Of a stretch of 64,000 nucleotides of DNA, positions 9,355-16,076 are shown piece after piece. The notes beneath the pieces were generated by a model. It worked only from the letters and a program-made list of their open reading frames with translations. It had not been told where the DNA came from and searched no databases. Location: assembly GCA_024234635.1 (NCBI GenBank), contig JACKNX010000009.1, positions 1-64,000 on the forward strand, given 5' to 3'. This DNA is from Pseudomonadales bacterium. Its GTDB lineage: Bacteria > Pseudomonadota > Gammaproteobacteria > Pseudomonadales > Azotimanducaceae. How positions within the stretch are numbered: the stretch's first letter is position 1; each line of letters begins with the position of its first letter. The translations under genes and the position numbers were made by a program.

Positions 9355-11970
9355 TCACTCCTCTCCAGGCCAGGAATCCGGCGACCAGTACGCCACGCCA
9401 TTCAGGTCACCACAGCCCGCCGCCGGGTACAGCGCCTCGGAATAGCTGCTGCCGGCGTTGTCACGGCGCATGCGATAGACAGGAGCTGCGGCTGATGGCG
9501 TCTCCGCGGCATCCGCCTCGCGTTGTCGCGAGAGGATCTCGTGCACGGCAATCTGCGGTTCCAGAGTGGTTGCCACCACCCGCAGCAACTCGATCTTGTC
9601 ATCGCGCTCGGAGGCCCGCGCATGACCCGCCTCCCAGCCCGCCATGTCCGTACTGTCATCCAGCGCCGCCGCCATGTGCACGTCGAGCGAAGCCCCCGTG
9701 CGGGAAAAATACCCGGCCTCGCTGCCCACTTCCTGCCGATTGGTCCAATGGCGCTCCGCCACGCGTTCGAACAGCACTTCGCCGTAGCGCGTTTCCAGAT
9801 CCACTTCGAGATAGAACGGCCGCTGCGGCACCAGGATGGCATGACTGCCATCCGCCGCCGACTGCGCTACCTTCAGGCCCAGCATCTTCACGATGGGCAG
9901 GCTCTCGAAGTAGTTGATCTTCACCCGCATGGGCCGCTCCATCTCGCGCATGTCGTGCCACTGACGGATGAACTGGCGCGAGCGCACCACCGACTGGTAG
10001 CAGGCGTTTCCGAAATTCTCCACGTCGCGGAACTGCTTCAGCGAAAACAGGTTGAGCGGCAGACCATCGCGGGTGATCTGATTGGCAAGAGCCATGTAGA
10101 CCGCACCGGCCCGCGACACGGTCGCGCGGTCCCTGAGCCCCTGCAGACTGGCGCGGGCGGTAGCCACCCAGGCCGCCGCTTCCGACGGCGTTTCCTCCAT
10201 GCCGAGGGCCTGGCCATCGCCAATTTCCACGACACTGTGCCAGTCCACTTCCTGACCTGCACCGATCACCCGCATCGCATCCGTCTGCACATCCAGCAGT
10301 TTGACGTGCGAGGCGAACGGGCCGTCGGCGGAACCCCAGGGATTGGGCTGCTGCTGCAGCGATGCCATCACCGTGGGCCAGCCATTCACCTCCCGACCGG
10401 TAGTGACGCCGATGTCGCTCTCGGCAAACATGAACGGCGCAACGAGGCCGGCCGAGACCAGCTTGCCGTCCCGATACCACAGCACGGGCACCAGGAAGTT
10501 CATCCCCGACTTTGCCCACAGCCCGAGGTTGTCGATCTGCGCCGACACGCCCGGAAAGCTGCTGACGGTGAGATACGCGTATTCCCCGTAAACCTCGAAA
10601 CGATCGCTGATCTGCTCACCCAGCGGCGTGTTGAGATACGTATCGACCAGGGACTGCATGCAGCCGACATCCGCCAGCAGCGGCATCACGCGGAATTTCG
10701 CATTCCTGAACTGGAACGGACCCACCGGCACCTGGAAGCCAATGGAACCGGAATTGTCGTACGCAACCGGCTCGGCCTTGCCTTCCCGCTGCCGGAAACG
10801 GTCGCGCCAGGGTTGCCGCGGCGTGCGGAAACAGAGCGTTTCACCATTTTCGTACTGCATGTCCGCTTCCACCCAGAACGGCATCACCGGCTTGAGTTCC
10901 GCCACGCGATCCGCACCATCCTGGATTTCGTCGAGCACCTTCAGGCCGAGCGTGGAAACGATGGGCTGCTCCTGCAGCTCGCGAATGCGCACGCGCAACC
11001 CGCCGCTGGGGTCGCCGCGCAGGATACGGGCTTCGCCCATCAGGGCGCCGCGGCGAATGCGTTTCACCTGCATCTGCGCGTTGGTATATGCCTGGTAACA
11101 GGCCTGATTCGGGTCCGCGGCATCGCGGATCTGTTTCAGATTGATCGTGTTGGCGTGCAACGCACCAACAAACCCGCGTGAGGGATGCAGCATGCCGGTA
11201 ACAAAATCGCGCATACCCTTGAGGCCGCTGAGGCCTTCGCCGCCCAGCACCTTCGGGGCAAACATCTCCATCGAATGCGCCGCGATGCTCATCCAGCGCA
11301 GCGCCGAGCGCGGCAGGTCGGCAATCGTCGAATCCTCCTCGCGCATCGACGGCGGGTAGAGCGAGTAGCTGACCGGTGGCATTTCCTCCACGCGCACCAG
11401 TTCCATGCCGCTTACGGATTCGCTGGCGAACAACCGGGCGAACGACTGCACGTTGACGGACAGCAGCGTGCGCCAGTCGCGCGGACCGCTGGACCAGGGA
11501 TCAGCGATGTTGGCAAACCAGCCATGGCACTTCGGCCAGCCGAATGTCTCGCGACCACTGGCTTCGGAATCACCGCTGTCCACATAGATGAATGGCGACA
11601 CCATGGCGACGCCGCGGTACGCCATGTCACCCTTTTCGTTACGCTGCCACCACTCGACGGGAACGCCGAACAACAGTTCGTTCTGGGATTCCCAGCCCAG
11701 GCTGCGTGACAGGGTGCCCATGCTGCCGTAGTTGGCCACGCACATCATCACGTACGGCATGACCGGCTGGAACCGGCAGAAGTCCGGTGCCAGGTTGAGA
11801 TAGCTGTCGCAGAACTGCTGCAGCGACTGGACGTCCGCCTCCAGCGGCAGGTAGCGCATCACCACGCGGTTGAACACCAGCGCGCTTTGCCCCCCTGCCG
11901 TCAGGTCGAGTTGCCAGTCGTTGAAGGCCGGGTTGTCGATCGGGGGAGCCGATACCAGTCTTGGCGTCAT
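9355..11970 (-). CDS. tandem-domain acetoacetate-decarboxylase-like protein
   Basis: This 871-residue protein consists of two homologous halves, roughly residues 10-400 and 405-790. Each has a VMPYV/VMPLL strand, a hydrophobic AP/SPF core, a GREx-x-GWP loop, and a late block IRELQEQPIVSTLGLKV or INYFESLPIVKMLGLKV followed by PFWVEAD or PFYLEVD. The fold signature is that of the acetoacetate decarboxylase superfamily. The first half has GWPK (Lys at about 147) where decarboxylases carry the Schiff-base Lys; the second half has GWPT (about 533). ATG 11970 was chosen for GGTGAGG just upstream, overlapping the preceding stop. It probably binds or converts a beta-keto or hydrophobic substrate in the isoprenoid pathway; no precise reaction can be assigned. 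Confidence 0.8.
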   Translation of the reverse strand: MTPRLVSAPPIDNPAFNDWQLDLTAGGQSALVFNRVVMRYLPLEADVQSLQQFCDSYLNLAPDFCRFQPVMPYVMMCVANYGSMGTLSRSLGWESQNELLFGVPVEWWQRNEKGDMAYRGVAMVSPFIYVDSGDSEASGRETFGWPKCHGWFANIADPWSSGPRDWRTLLSVNVQSFARLFASESVSGMELVRVEEMPPVSYSLYPPSMREEDSTIADLPRSALRWMSIAAHSMEMFAPKVLGGEGLSGLKGMRDFVTGMLHPSRGFVGALHANTINLKQIRDAADPNQACYQAYTNAQMQVKRIRRGALMGEARILRGDPSGGLRVRIRELQEQPIVSTLGLKVLDEIQDGADRVAELKPVMPFWVEADMQYENGETLCFRTPRQPWRDRFRQREGKAEPVAYDNSGSIGFQVPVGPFQFRNAKFRVMPLLADVGCMQSLVDTYLNTPLGEQISDRFEVYGEYAYLTVSSFPGVSAQIDNLGLWAKSGMNFLVPVLWYRDGKLVSAGLVAPFMFAESDIGVTTGREVNGWPTVMASLQQQPNPWGSADGPFASHVKLLDVQTDAMRVIGAGQEVDWHSVVEIGDGQALGMEETPSEAAAWVATARASLQGLRDRATVSRAGAVYMALANQITRDGLPLNLFSLKQFRDVENFGNACYQSVVRSRQFIRQWHDMREMERPMRVKINYFESLPIVKMLGLKVAQSAADGSHAILVPQRPFYLEVDLETRYGEVLFERVAERHWTNRQEVGSEAGYFSRTGASLDVHMAAALDDSTDMAGWEAGHARASERDDKIELLRVVATTLEPQIAVHEILSRQREADAAETPSAAAPVYRMRRDNAGSSYSEALYPAAGCGDLNGVAYWSPDSWPGEE

Positions 11971-11977
11971 GGTTGCC

Positions 11978-13009
11978 TCACCGTTCTCTCTCAAATGCCC
12001 ATTGCGTCAGGGCCAGGATGAAATCCCTGTCCCGTGAGGGCGGTATACCCTGGAATGCCGCTTCGAACTCCGCGCGGGCGGCACCCGCAATGCCCATGGC
12101 GTAGTGGCGTGTGTGCTCCAGGCAGGCCAGTGCGTCGATACGCTCCCGCAACCAGCGAATGTCCGCGGGCTGTTTCTGCTCCCGGGGCGCGGCCAGAATG
12201 GTTTCGATGCGGCCGCGGTCCTGCGTCGATGACAGGGCGTGCAGACGAATCAGCACCAGCGTGCGCTTGCCCTCCCACAAATCACCGTCCCGCTCCTTGC
12301 CATAGACATCCTGCGCTTCGAGGTTCAGCACGTCGTCGTGAATCTGGAACGCTGCGCCCAGAAAGAAACCGAAGCGAAAAAAGCGATCACGATCCACGCG
12401 TCTGCCGGCGGCGATGAGAGCTCCGAGACGTACCGGCAGGATCGTGGTCAGCCAGCAGGTTTTCTTGAGCACCATCAGCAGGTAGTCGTCGGCGCTGACG
12501 GCACAGTTGTTCTCGGCGCGCCAGCCCAGTTCCAGCGCCTGACCCTCCGCCGTCTCGCGTCCCACGTGCTCGAACTCGCGCAGAACGTCCAGGCTGCGCT
12601 CGGCACCGATGACCCGGATGTTGTCCAGCAGCGGTGCCAGGCTGAGCAGCGTGAGCGTGTCACCAACATTGATCGCCAGCGGAATGCCGTGCTTCACGTG
12701 CAGCGCCTGTTGCCCGCGCCGTTCGAGACTTTCGTCTTCGATGTCGTCGTGAACCAGCAGGGCGTTGTGCAGCAGTTCCAGCGAGACAGCGGTGCGCACC
12801 GCCTTTTCGGCAGAGGCGCCGAACGCCCGGGCCGCCGCGATACACAGGCTGGGGCGCAACATCTTGCCCCCCCGCGACGGATAATCCGCCACCAGATCCC
12901 ACAGAAACCGTCGCGGTTCACGATTGGGCAGGTAGGCCTTGAGTGCATCCCGGGTCAGCGCGCCGTACTCCGCGAGCGTGTCTTCCACCAGGTGCGCGAC
13001 GGCATTCAT
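11978..13009 (-). CDS. polyprenyl (GGPP-type) diphosphate synthase
   Basis: This 343-residue trans-prenyltransferase condenses isopentenyl diphosphate with allylic diphosphates. GGKMLRP lies near 47-53. The first Asp-rich motif DDIED is at 88-92 with LLVHDD before it. The second region FQIHDDVLN is at 221-229, where the usual final Asp is replaced by Asn, a variant I recall from several GGPP synthases. GDLWEGKRT follows near 242-250. The start overlaps the stop of the upstream gene as ATGA, indicating coupled translation. It is the precursor-forming enzyme of the operon and strongly suggests that the other members act on a C15-C25 isoprenoid. Chain length is not fixed by inspection. Confidence 0.92.
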   Translation of the reverse strand: MNAVAHLVEDTLAEYGALTRDALKAYLPNREPRRFLWDLVADYPSRGGKMLRPSLCIAAARAFGASAEKAVRTAVSLELLHNALLVHDDIEDESLERRGQQALHVKHGIPLAINVGDTLTLLSLAPLLDNIRVIGAERSLDVLREFEHVGRETAEGQALELGWRAENNCAVSADDYLLMVLKKTCWLTTILPVRLGALIAAGRRVDRDRFFRFGFFLGAAFQIHDDVLNLEAQDVYGKERDGDLWEGKRTLVLIRLHALSSTQDRGRIETILAAPREQKQPADIRWLRERIDALACLEHTRHYAMGIAGAARAEFEAAFQGIPPSRDRDFILALTQWAFERER

Positions 13010-13716
13010 TCGATGATTTCGCAGGTAAGCAGCCCGCAGGGCGAATCGCCGGCGACAATGACGCCGTGGTAGCGACCGGCAGCCGTGGCGGTCGTGAGCG
13101 TGAGTTCCACGACCAGAAGACCGTCTTCGCGTCGCGTAACCGTTGCCGCGATGGGTGCACCTGCGCCTGGCGCCAACAACCCCGCGCAATGCAGTGGCGC
13201 ATCGGCCGGCGCCGCGTCCAGGCGCACGGATACCGCACAGGCACGCGGCTCGCCAAGTATGCGCAGCGCGTGCCGCGTTTCCACGGGCATGGCGGCAGTG
13301 GCGGCGGTGGTGGCAGGAGCGGGATCACGGTGCTGCACCGCGCGATCGCCCGCCGACAAAAGGGCATCGCTCATCACGCCAAGCAGCTCGAACCAGTTGG
13401 CAAGCAGATCCGAGGAAAGAATACTCAGGCGACTGATGATATCGCCGGTGTCACCGCCCGTGCCCAGCGGCGCGTACGACAGCGCACCCAGCTTGGCCGC
13501 CCATTCCGTGCCTTCGGCGAGGTAGCGCTCAGCCACCCGGTAGATGCTGCGGACGCCATCCTCGACATCGTCGGCGCCCTGGGTATGGTCACCGGCCGAT
13601 GCACGGCTTTTGTCCAGAATCTGTGCCGCCTGCCGGAAAGGATGCTCCCTCTCGGGTATGGGGCGCACGCGACGCTCGGCACGTGGACGGGTGTTGGTGT
13701 TCGACTGTTCGCCCAT
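13006..13716 (-). CDS. unknown protein, helical N-terminal region and beta-rich C-terminal region
   Basis: I do not recognise this 236-residue protein as a named family. Residues 1-50 are charged and probably disordered. Residues about 50-120 are amphipathic helix (VRSIYRVAERYLAEGTEWAAKL, then SRLSILSSDLLANWFELLGV), faintly reminiscent of phasin-like granule proteins. After an Ala/Pro linker, residues 145-236 form a predicted beta-sandwich ending CGLLTCEIIE. There is no signal peptide. GGGAG 7 nt upstream supports this ATG, although the frame extends further upstream. It is the first gene of the isoprenoid operon and its stop overlaps the prenyl synthase start, so a structural or carrier role in the pathway is plausible but unproven. 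Confidence 0.7.
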   Translation of the reverse strand: MGEQSNTNTRPRAERRVRPIPEREHPFRQAAQILDKSRASAGDHTQGADDVEDGVRSIYRVAERYLAEGTEWAAKLGALSYAPLGTGGDTGDIISRLSILSSDLLANWFELLGVMSDALLSAGDRAVQHRDPAPATTAATAAMPVETRHALRILGEPRACAVSVRLDAAPADAPLHCAGLLAPGAGAPIAATVTRREDGLLVVELTLTTATAAGRYHGVIVAGDSPCGLLTCEIIE

Positions 13717-13967
13717 GTGGATCTCCCAGGCCTCTCTGACCCTCGCACTTGAGGTGTGGAAATCCCTGTTCACCGCACCGTATCGGACTTCGTCTGCTGC
13801 TCCCTCCAGTGAACACTTCGACGCTATGGGACGAGAGCTAGCCACACGCTGACAACGAGCGCAACCGATAACCACGGCTCGGGTAGCAGGAACGATCGTT
13901 TCGCGCGATCCCTGTGCAGCCGGGGCAGGTATGGGTAGCATCAGCGTCGGGCAAACAAAGGACGCGC

Positions 13968-15041
13968 ATGGACATCGGTGTCTGTATCGCCTCGCACATC
14001 GGCGACATCGACTATGTCGTGCGCGCGGAGCAACTCGGCTACAGCCACGCCTGGTTCGCCGACAGCCAGATGCTGTGGTCCGACTGCTACGCCTGTCTCG
14101 CCGTTGCCGCCACGCGCACGTCGCGCATCCACCTGGGCACCGGCGTCGCCGTGACGGGCACCCGCCCCGCGCCAGTGACCGCCGCGTCCATCGCCACCAT
14201 CAATGCCATGGCACCGGGACGCACCTTTCTGGGCGTAGGCGCGGGGAACACCGCCACGCGCATGATGGGGCTGCCGCCGCAGCGGCTGAAGGACTTCGAG
14301 AGCTATCTGCAGACGCTGAAGCCCTTGCTTCATGGCGGGGAAGCGCTGATCCGCATCGGCAACCATGAGGCTCTGATCCGGCACATGATGCCTGACAGCG
14401 GCTTCGTCAACTTCGATGCTCCCATTCCGCTGTATGTGTCCGGCCTCGGCCCGAAGTCGATGGCGTTGAGCGCAAAGTACGGGGACGGCGCCGTGATCGG
14501 GCTTGTCAACGACCCGGGCGAACTGCGCATGCTGCGCCATTCCCTGGCCGAGTCCGCCCGCGAAGTCGGCAGGGACCTGTTCGCCGAAAACTACCCGCTG
14601 ACTGCGCTCACGGCCATGGCGATCCTGGAACCGGGCGAGCCCGTCGACTCACCGCGCGTGAAAGCGGAGTGCGGCGCCATGGCCATCGCCGCCGTGCACT
14701 ATCTCTACGAAAATCAGCGCAACTTCGGTCACCAGCCGCCGAACGCCTACGCCGGTATCTGGGACGACTACTGCCGCATGATCGAATCGGTACCCGAGGA
14801 GCGGCGCCATCAGCGCATCCACGCCGGGCACAACTGCTGGGTGCTGGAGGAGGAGGAACGCTTTCTCACGCCGGACGTACTCAAGGCCGGCTGCATGATC
14901 GGTACCCGGGATGAACTGATCGACCGCTTGTCTGGTCTCAAGGCCGCCGGGTTGGACCAGATCATGATCCTGCCGAGCTTCGCGCCTCGATACGAGGTAT
15001 TGGAGAAAGTTGGGAAAGCGTTGATCGGGAATATTCGCTGA
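13968..15041 (+). CDS. LLM-class flavin/F420-dependent oxidoreductase
   Basis: This 357-residue TIM-barrel enzyme of the bacterial luciferase/F420 superfamily begins MDIGVCIASHIGD, with EQLGYSHAWFADSQ, HLGTGVAVTGTR and FLGVGAGNTATRMMG in the expected order. The Gly-rich SGLGPKSMALSAKYGDG segment near 160 is the phosphate or cofactor region. Members oxidise or reduce ketones, alcohols or methylene-H4MPT using F420 or FMN; which cofactor applies here cannot be told. AAAGGA 5 nt upstream supports this start. The gene is divergent from the isoprenoid operon across a 251-bp spacer, so shared regulation is possible but not shown. Confidence 0.87.
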   Translation: MDIGVCIASHIGDIDYVVRAEQLGYSHAWFADSQMLWSDCYACLAVAATRTSRIHLGTGVAVTGTRPAPVTAASIATINAMAPGRTFLGVGAGNTATRMMGLPPQRLKDFESYLQTLKPLLHGGEALIRIGNHEALIRHMMPDSGFVNFDAPIPLYVSGLGPKSMALSAKYGDGAVIGLVNDPGELRMLRHSLAESAREVGRDLFAENYPLTALTAMAILEPGEPVDSPRVKAECGAMAIAAVHYLYENQRNFGHQPPNAYAGIWDDYCRMIESVPEERRHQRIHAGHNCWVLEEEERFLTPDVLKAGCMIGTRDELIDRLSGLKAAGLDQIMILPSFAPRYEVLEKVGKALIGNIR

Positions 15042-15095
15042 AGTTCGACGCTGCCATTAGGTGCACCAACAGGTCATCCGTGCGGAAACCGCGCC

Positions 15096-15668
15096 ATGCT
15101 CAATCAGGTCAGCGCCATTCTCCTGGTGTCGAAATCGCCGGAGGCCCTGGCGGCCTTCTACAGCCGCGCCTTTGGCCTGTCGTTCAGGCGCGAACTGCAC
15201 GACGACATGGAACCGCACTTCGGTGGCTATCTCGGCGCCACGCACATTGGCATCCACCCGCCGGGCAATTTCCCGGACGGCCCTGAAACCGGCGCTGGCG
15301 GGGCGAAGGTCACGTTCGACACGCTGGATTTCGATGCCCTCATCCACCACCTGCGCGAGGAACGGATACCGCTTCACTACGAACCGGTGACAGATGCGTG
15401 GTCACGCATGACCGCGAGACGTGATCCCGACGGCAACTTCATCGAGCTGCTGCAACCCTGCAACGAGGTACTGCGGGCCGCAGCGTCGCGCGGGCAGGCG
15501 ACGGGCGAGAAAGTCGAGACGTTTATTGCGAGCGGCGGCGGGTACGCCTACGGGACATCCTCATCCGGGCGGGTGACGCCGGCGGGCAGCCGCGTGGGCC
15601 TGGAGGAGATGCTCAGCCGATCCGCTCACCTACCAGCACCTTCACCATATCCCCATCCGTCTGCCTGA
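15096..15668 (+). CDS. VOC (glyoxalase/bleomycin-resistance) family protein
   Basis: This 190-residue cytoplasmic protein has a vicinal-oxygen-chelate fold. It opens with the paired beta-alpha unit LVSKSPEALAAFYSRAFGL and ends the domain with RRDPDGNFIELLQP. Such proteins bind a metal and act as dioxygenases, isomerases, lyases or resistance proteins. The fold ends near residue 125; the last 65 residues, rich in Gly/Ser/Pro, look disordered and run 56 bp into the convergent membrane-protein gene. The true stop could be affected by a sequencing error, or the tail may be genuine. It lies 54 bp behind the LLM gene on the same strand and may be cotranscribed. Confidence 0.75.
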   Translation: MLNQVSAILLVSKSPEALAAFYSRAFGLSFRRELHDDMEPHFGGYLGATHIGIHPPGNFPDGPETGAGGAKVTFDTLDFDALIHHLREERIPLHYEPVTDAWSRMTARRDPDGNFIELLQPCNEVLRAAASRGQATGEKVETFIASGGGYAYGTSSSGRVTPAGSRVGLEEMLSRSAHLPAPSPYPHPSA

Positions 15669-15951
15669 GCAGCACCAGCAGATAAGCGGCGAGGAACGGC
15701 GCGCCAAGGAAAAACGCCGCCAGGGCCAACGCCAGGCCGCTACCGGAAAAACGGTTGCGCCAGGCGGTCCAGAGCGCGGAGAGCATCAGGCAGAACATGA
15801 AATCCAGGTTGAACTGGCCGGGCCAACCCAGTTCCGACATGTCGCCGAAAAAATCGGGGAAGAGATTGATTCCGTGATTGGCGATGACCACCGCCGTATA
15901 GGCGCCAACCACCAGCAGCAGGACAACCAGAAACGACTTGAACGCATTCAT
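15613..15951 (-). CDS. small three-helix membrane protein
   Basis: This 112-residue protein has three hydrophobic segments: FLVVLLLVVGAYTAVVIA (about 6-23), LDFMFCLMLSALWTAW (about 49-64), and a C-terminal stretch GLALALAAFFLGAPFLAAY (about 72-90). It resembles short inner-membrane proteins of unknown role that I recall from gammaproteobacteria. No catalytic motif is visible. It is divergent from ppc; a perfect 17-bp inverted repeat lies in the shared upstream region. Its 3' end overlaps the VOC gene. No function is proposed. Confidence 0.7.
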   Translation of the reverse strand: MNAFKSFLVVLLLVVGAYTAVVIANHGINLFPDFFGDMSELGWPGQFNLDFMFCLMLSALWTAWRNRFSGSGLALALAAFFLGAPFLAAYLLVLLRQTDGDMVKVLVGERIG

Positions 15952-16010
15952 CGGGCATCACTCCACGCTTCTTCAGGACGCAACGCTACCGCCGACATCG
16001 CGGCCCCACA

Positions 16011-16027
16011 ATTACCCCGCGGGTAAT
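16011..16027. promoter_or_regulatory. 17-bp perfect inverted repeat between ppc and a divergent gene
   Basis: ATTACCC-CGC-GGGTAAT has seven-base perfect arms around a 3-bp centre. It lies 49 bp upstream of the ppc start and 59 bp upstream of the divergent membrane-protein start, in a 125-bp spacer. Symmetry, size and location fit an operator for a dimeric regulator. No regulator is encoded next to it, and chance cannot be excluded. Confidence 0.45.
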
Positions 16028-16076
16028 CGGAAAACAGCATTCGCACTTCCTTTCCATTCGCCGTAATCTCCCGCGC

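Noticed and set aside
9523..11181. 552-codon plus-strand open frame opposite the tandem decarboxylase-like gene
   Set aside because: It is antisense to a gene with two repeated domains; no ribosome site or motif.
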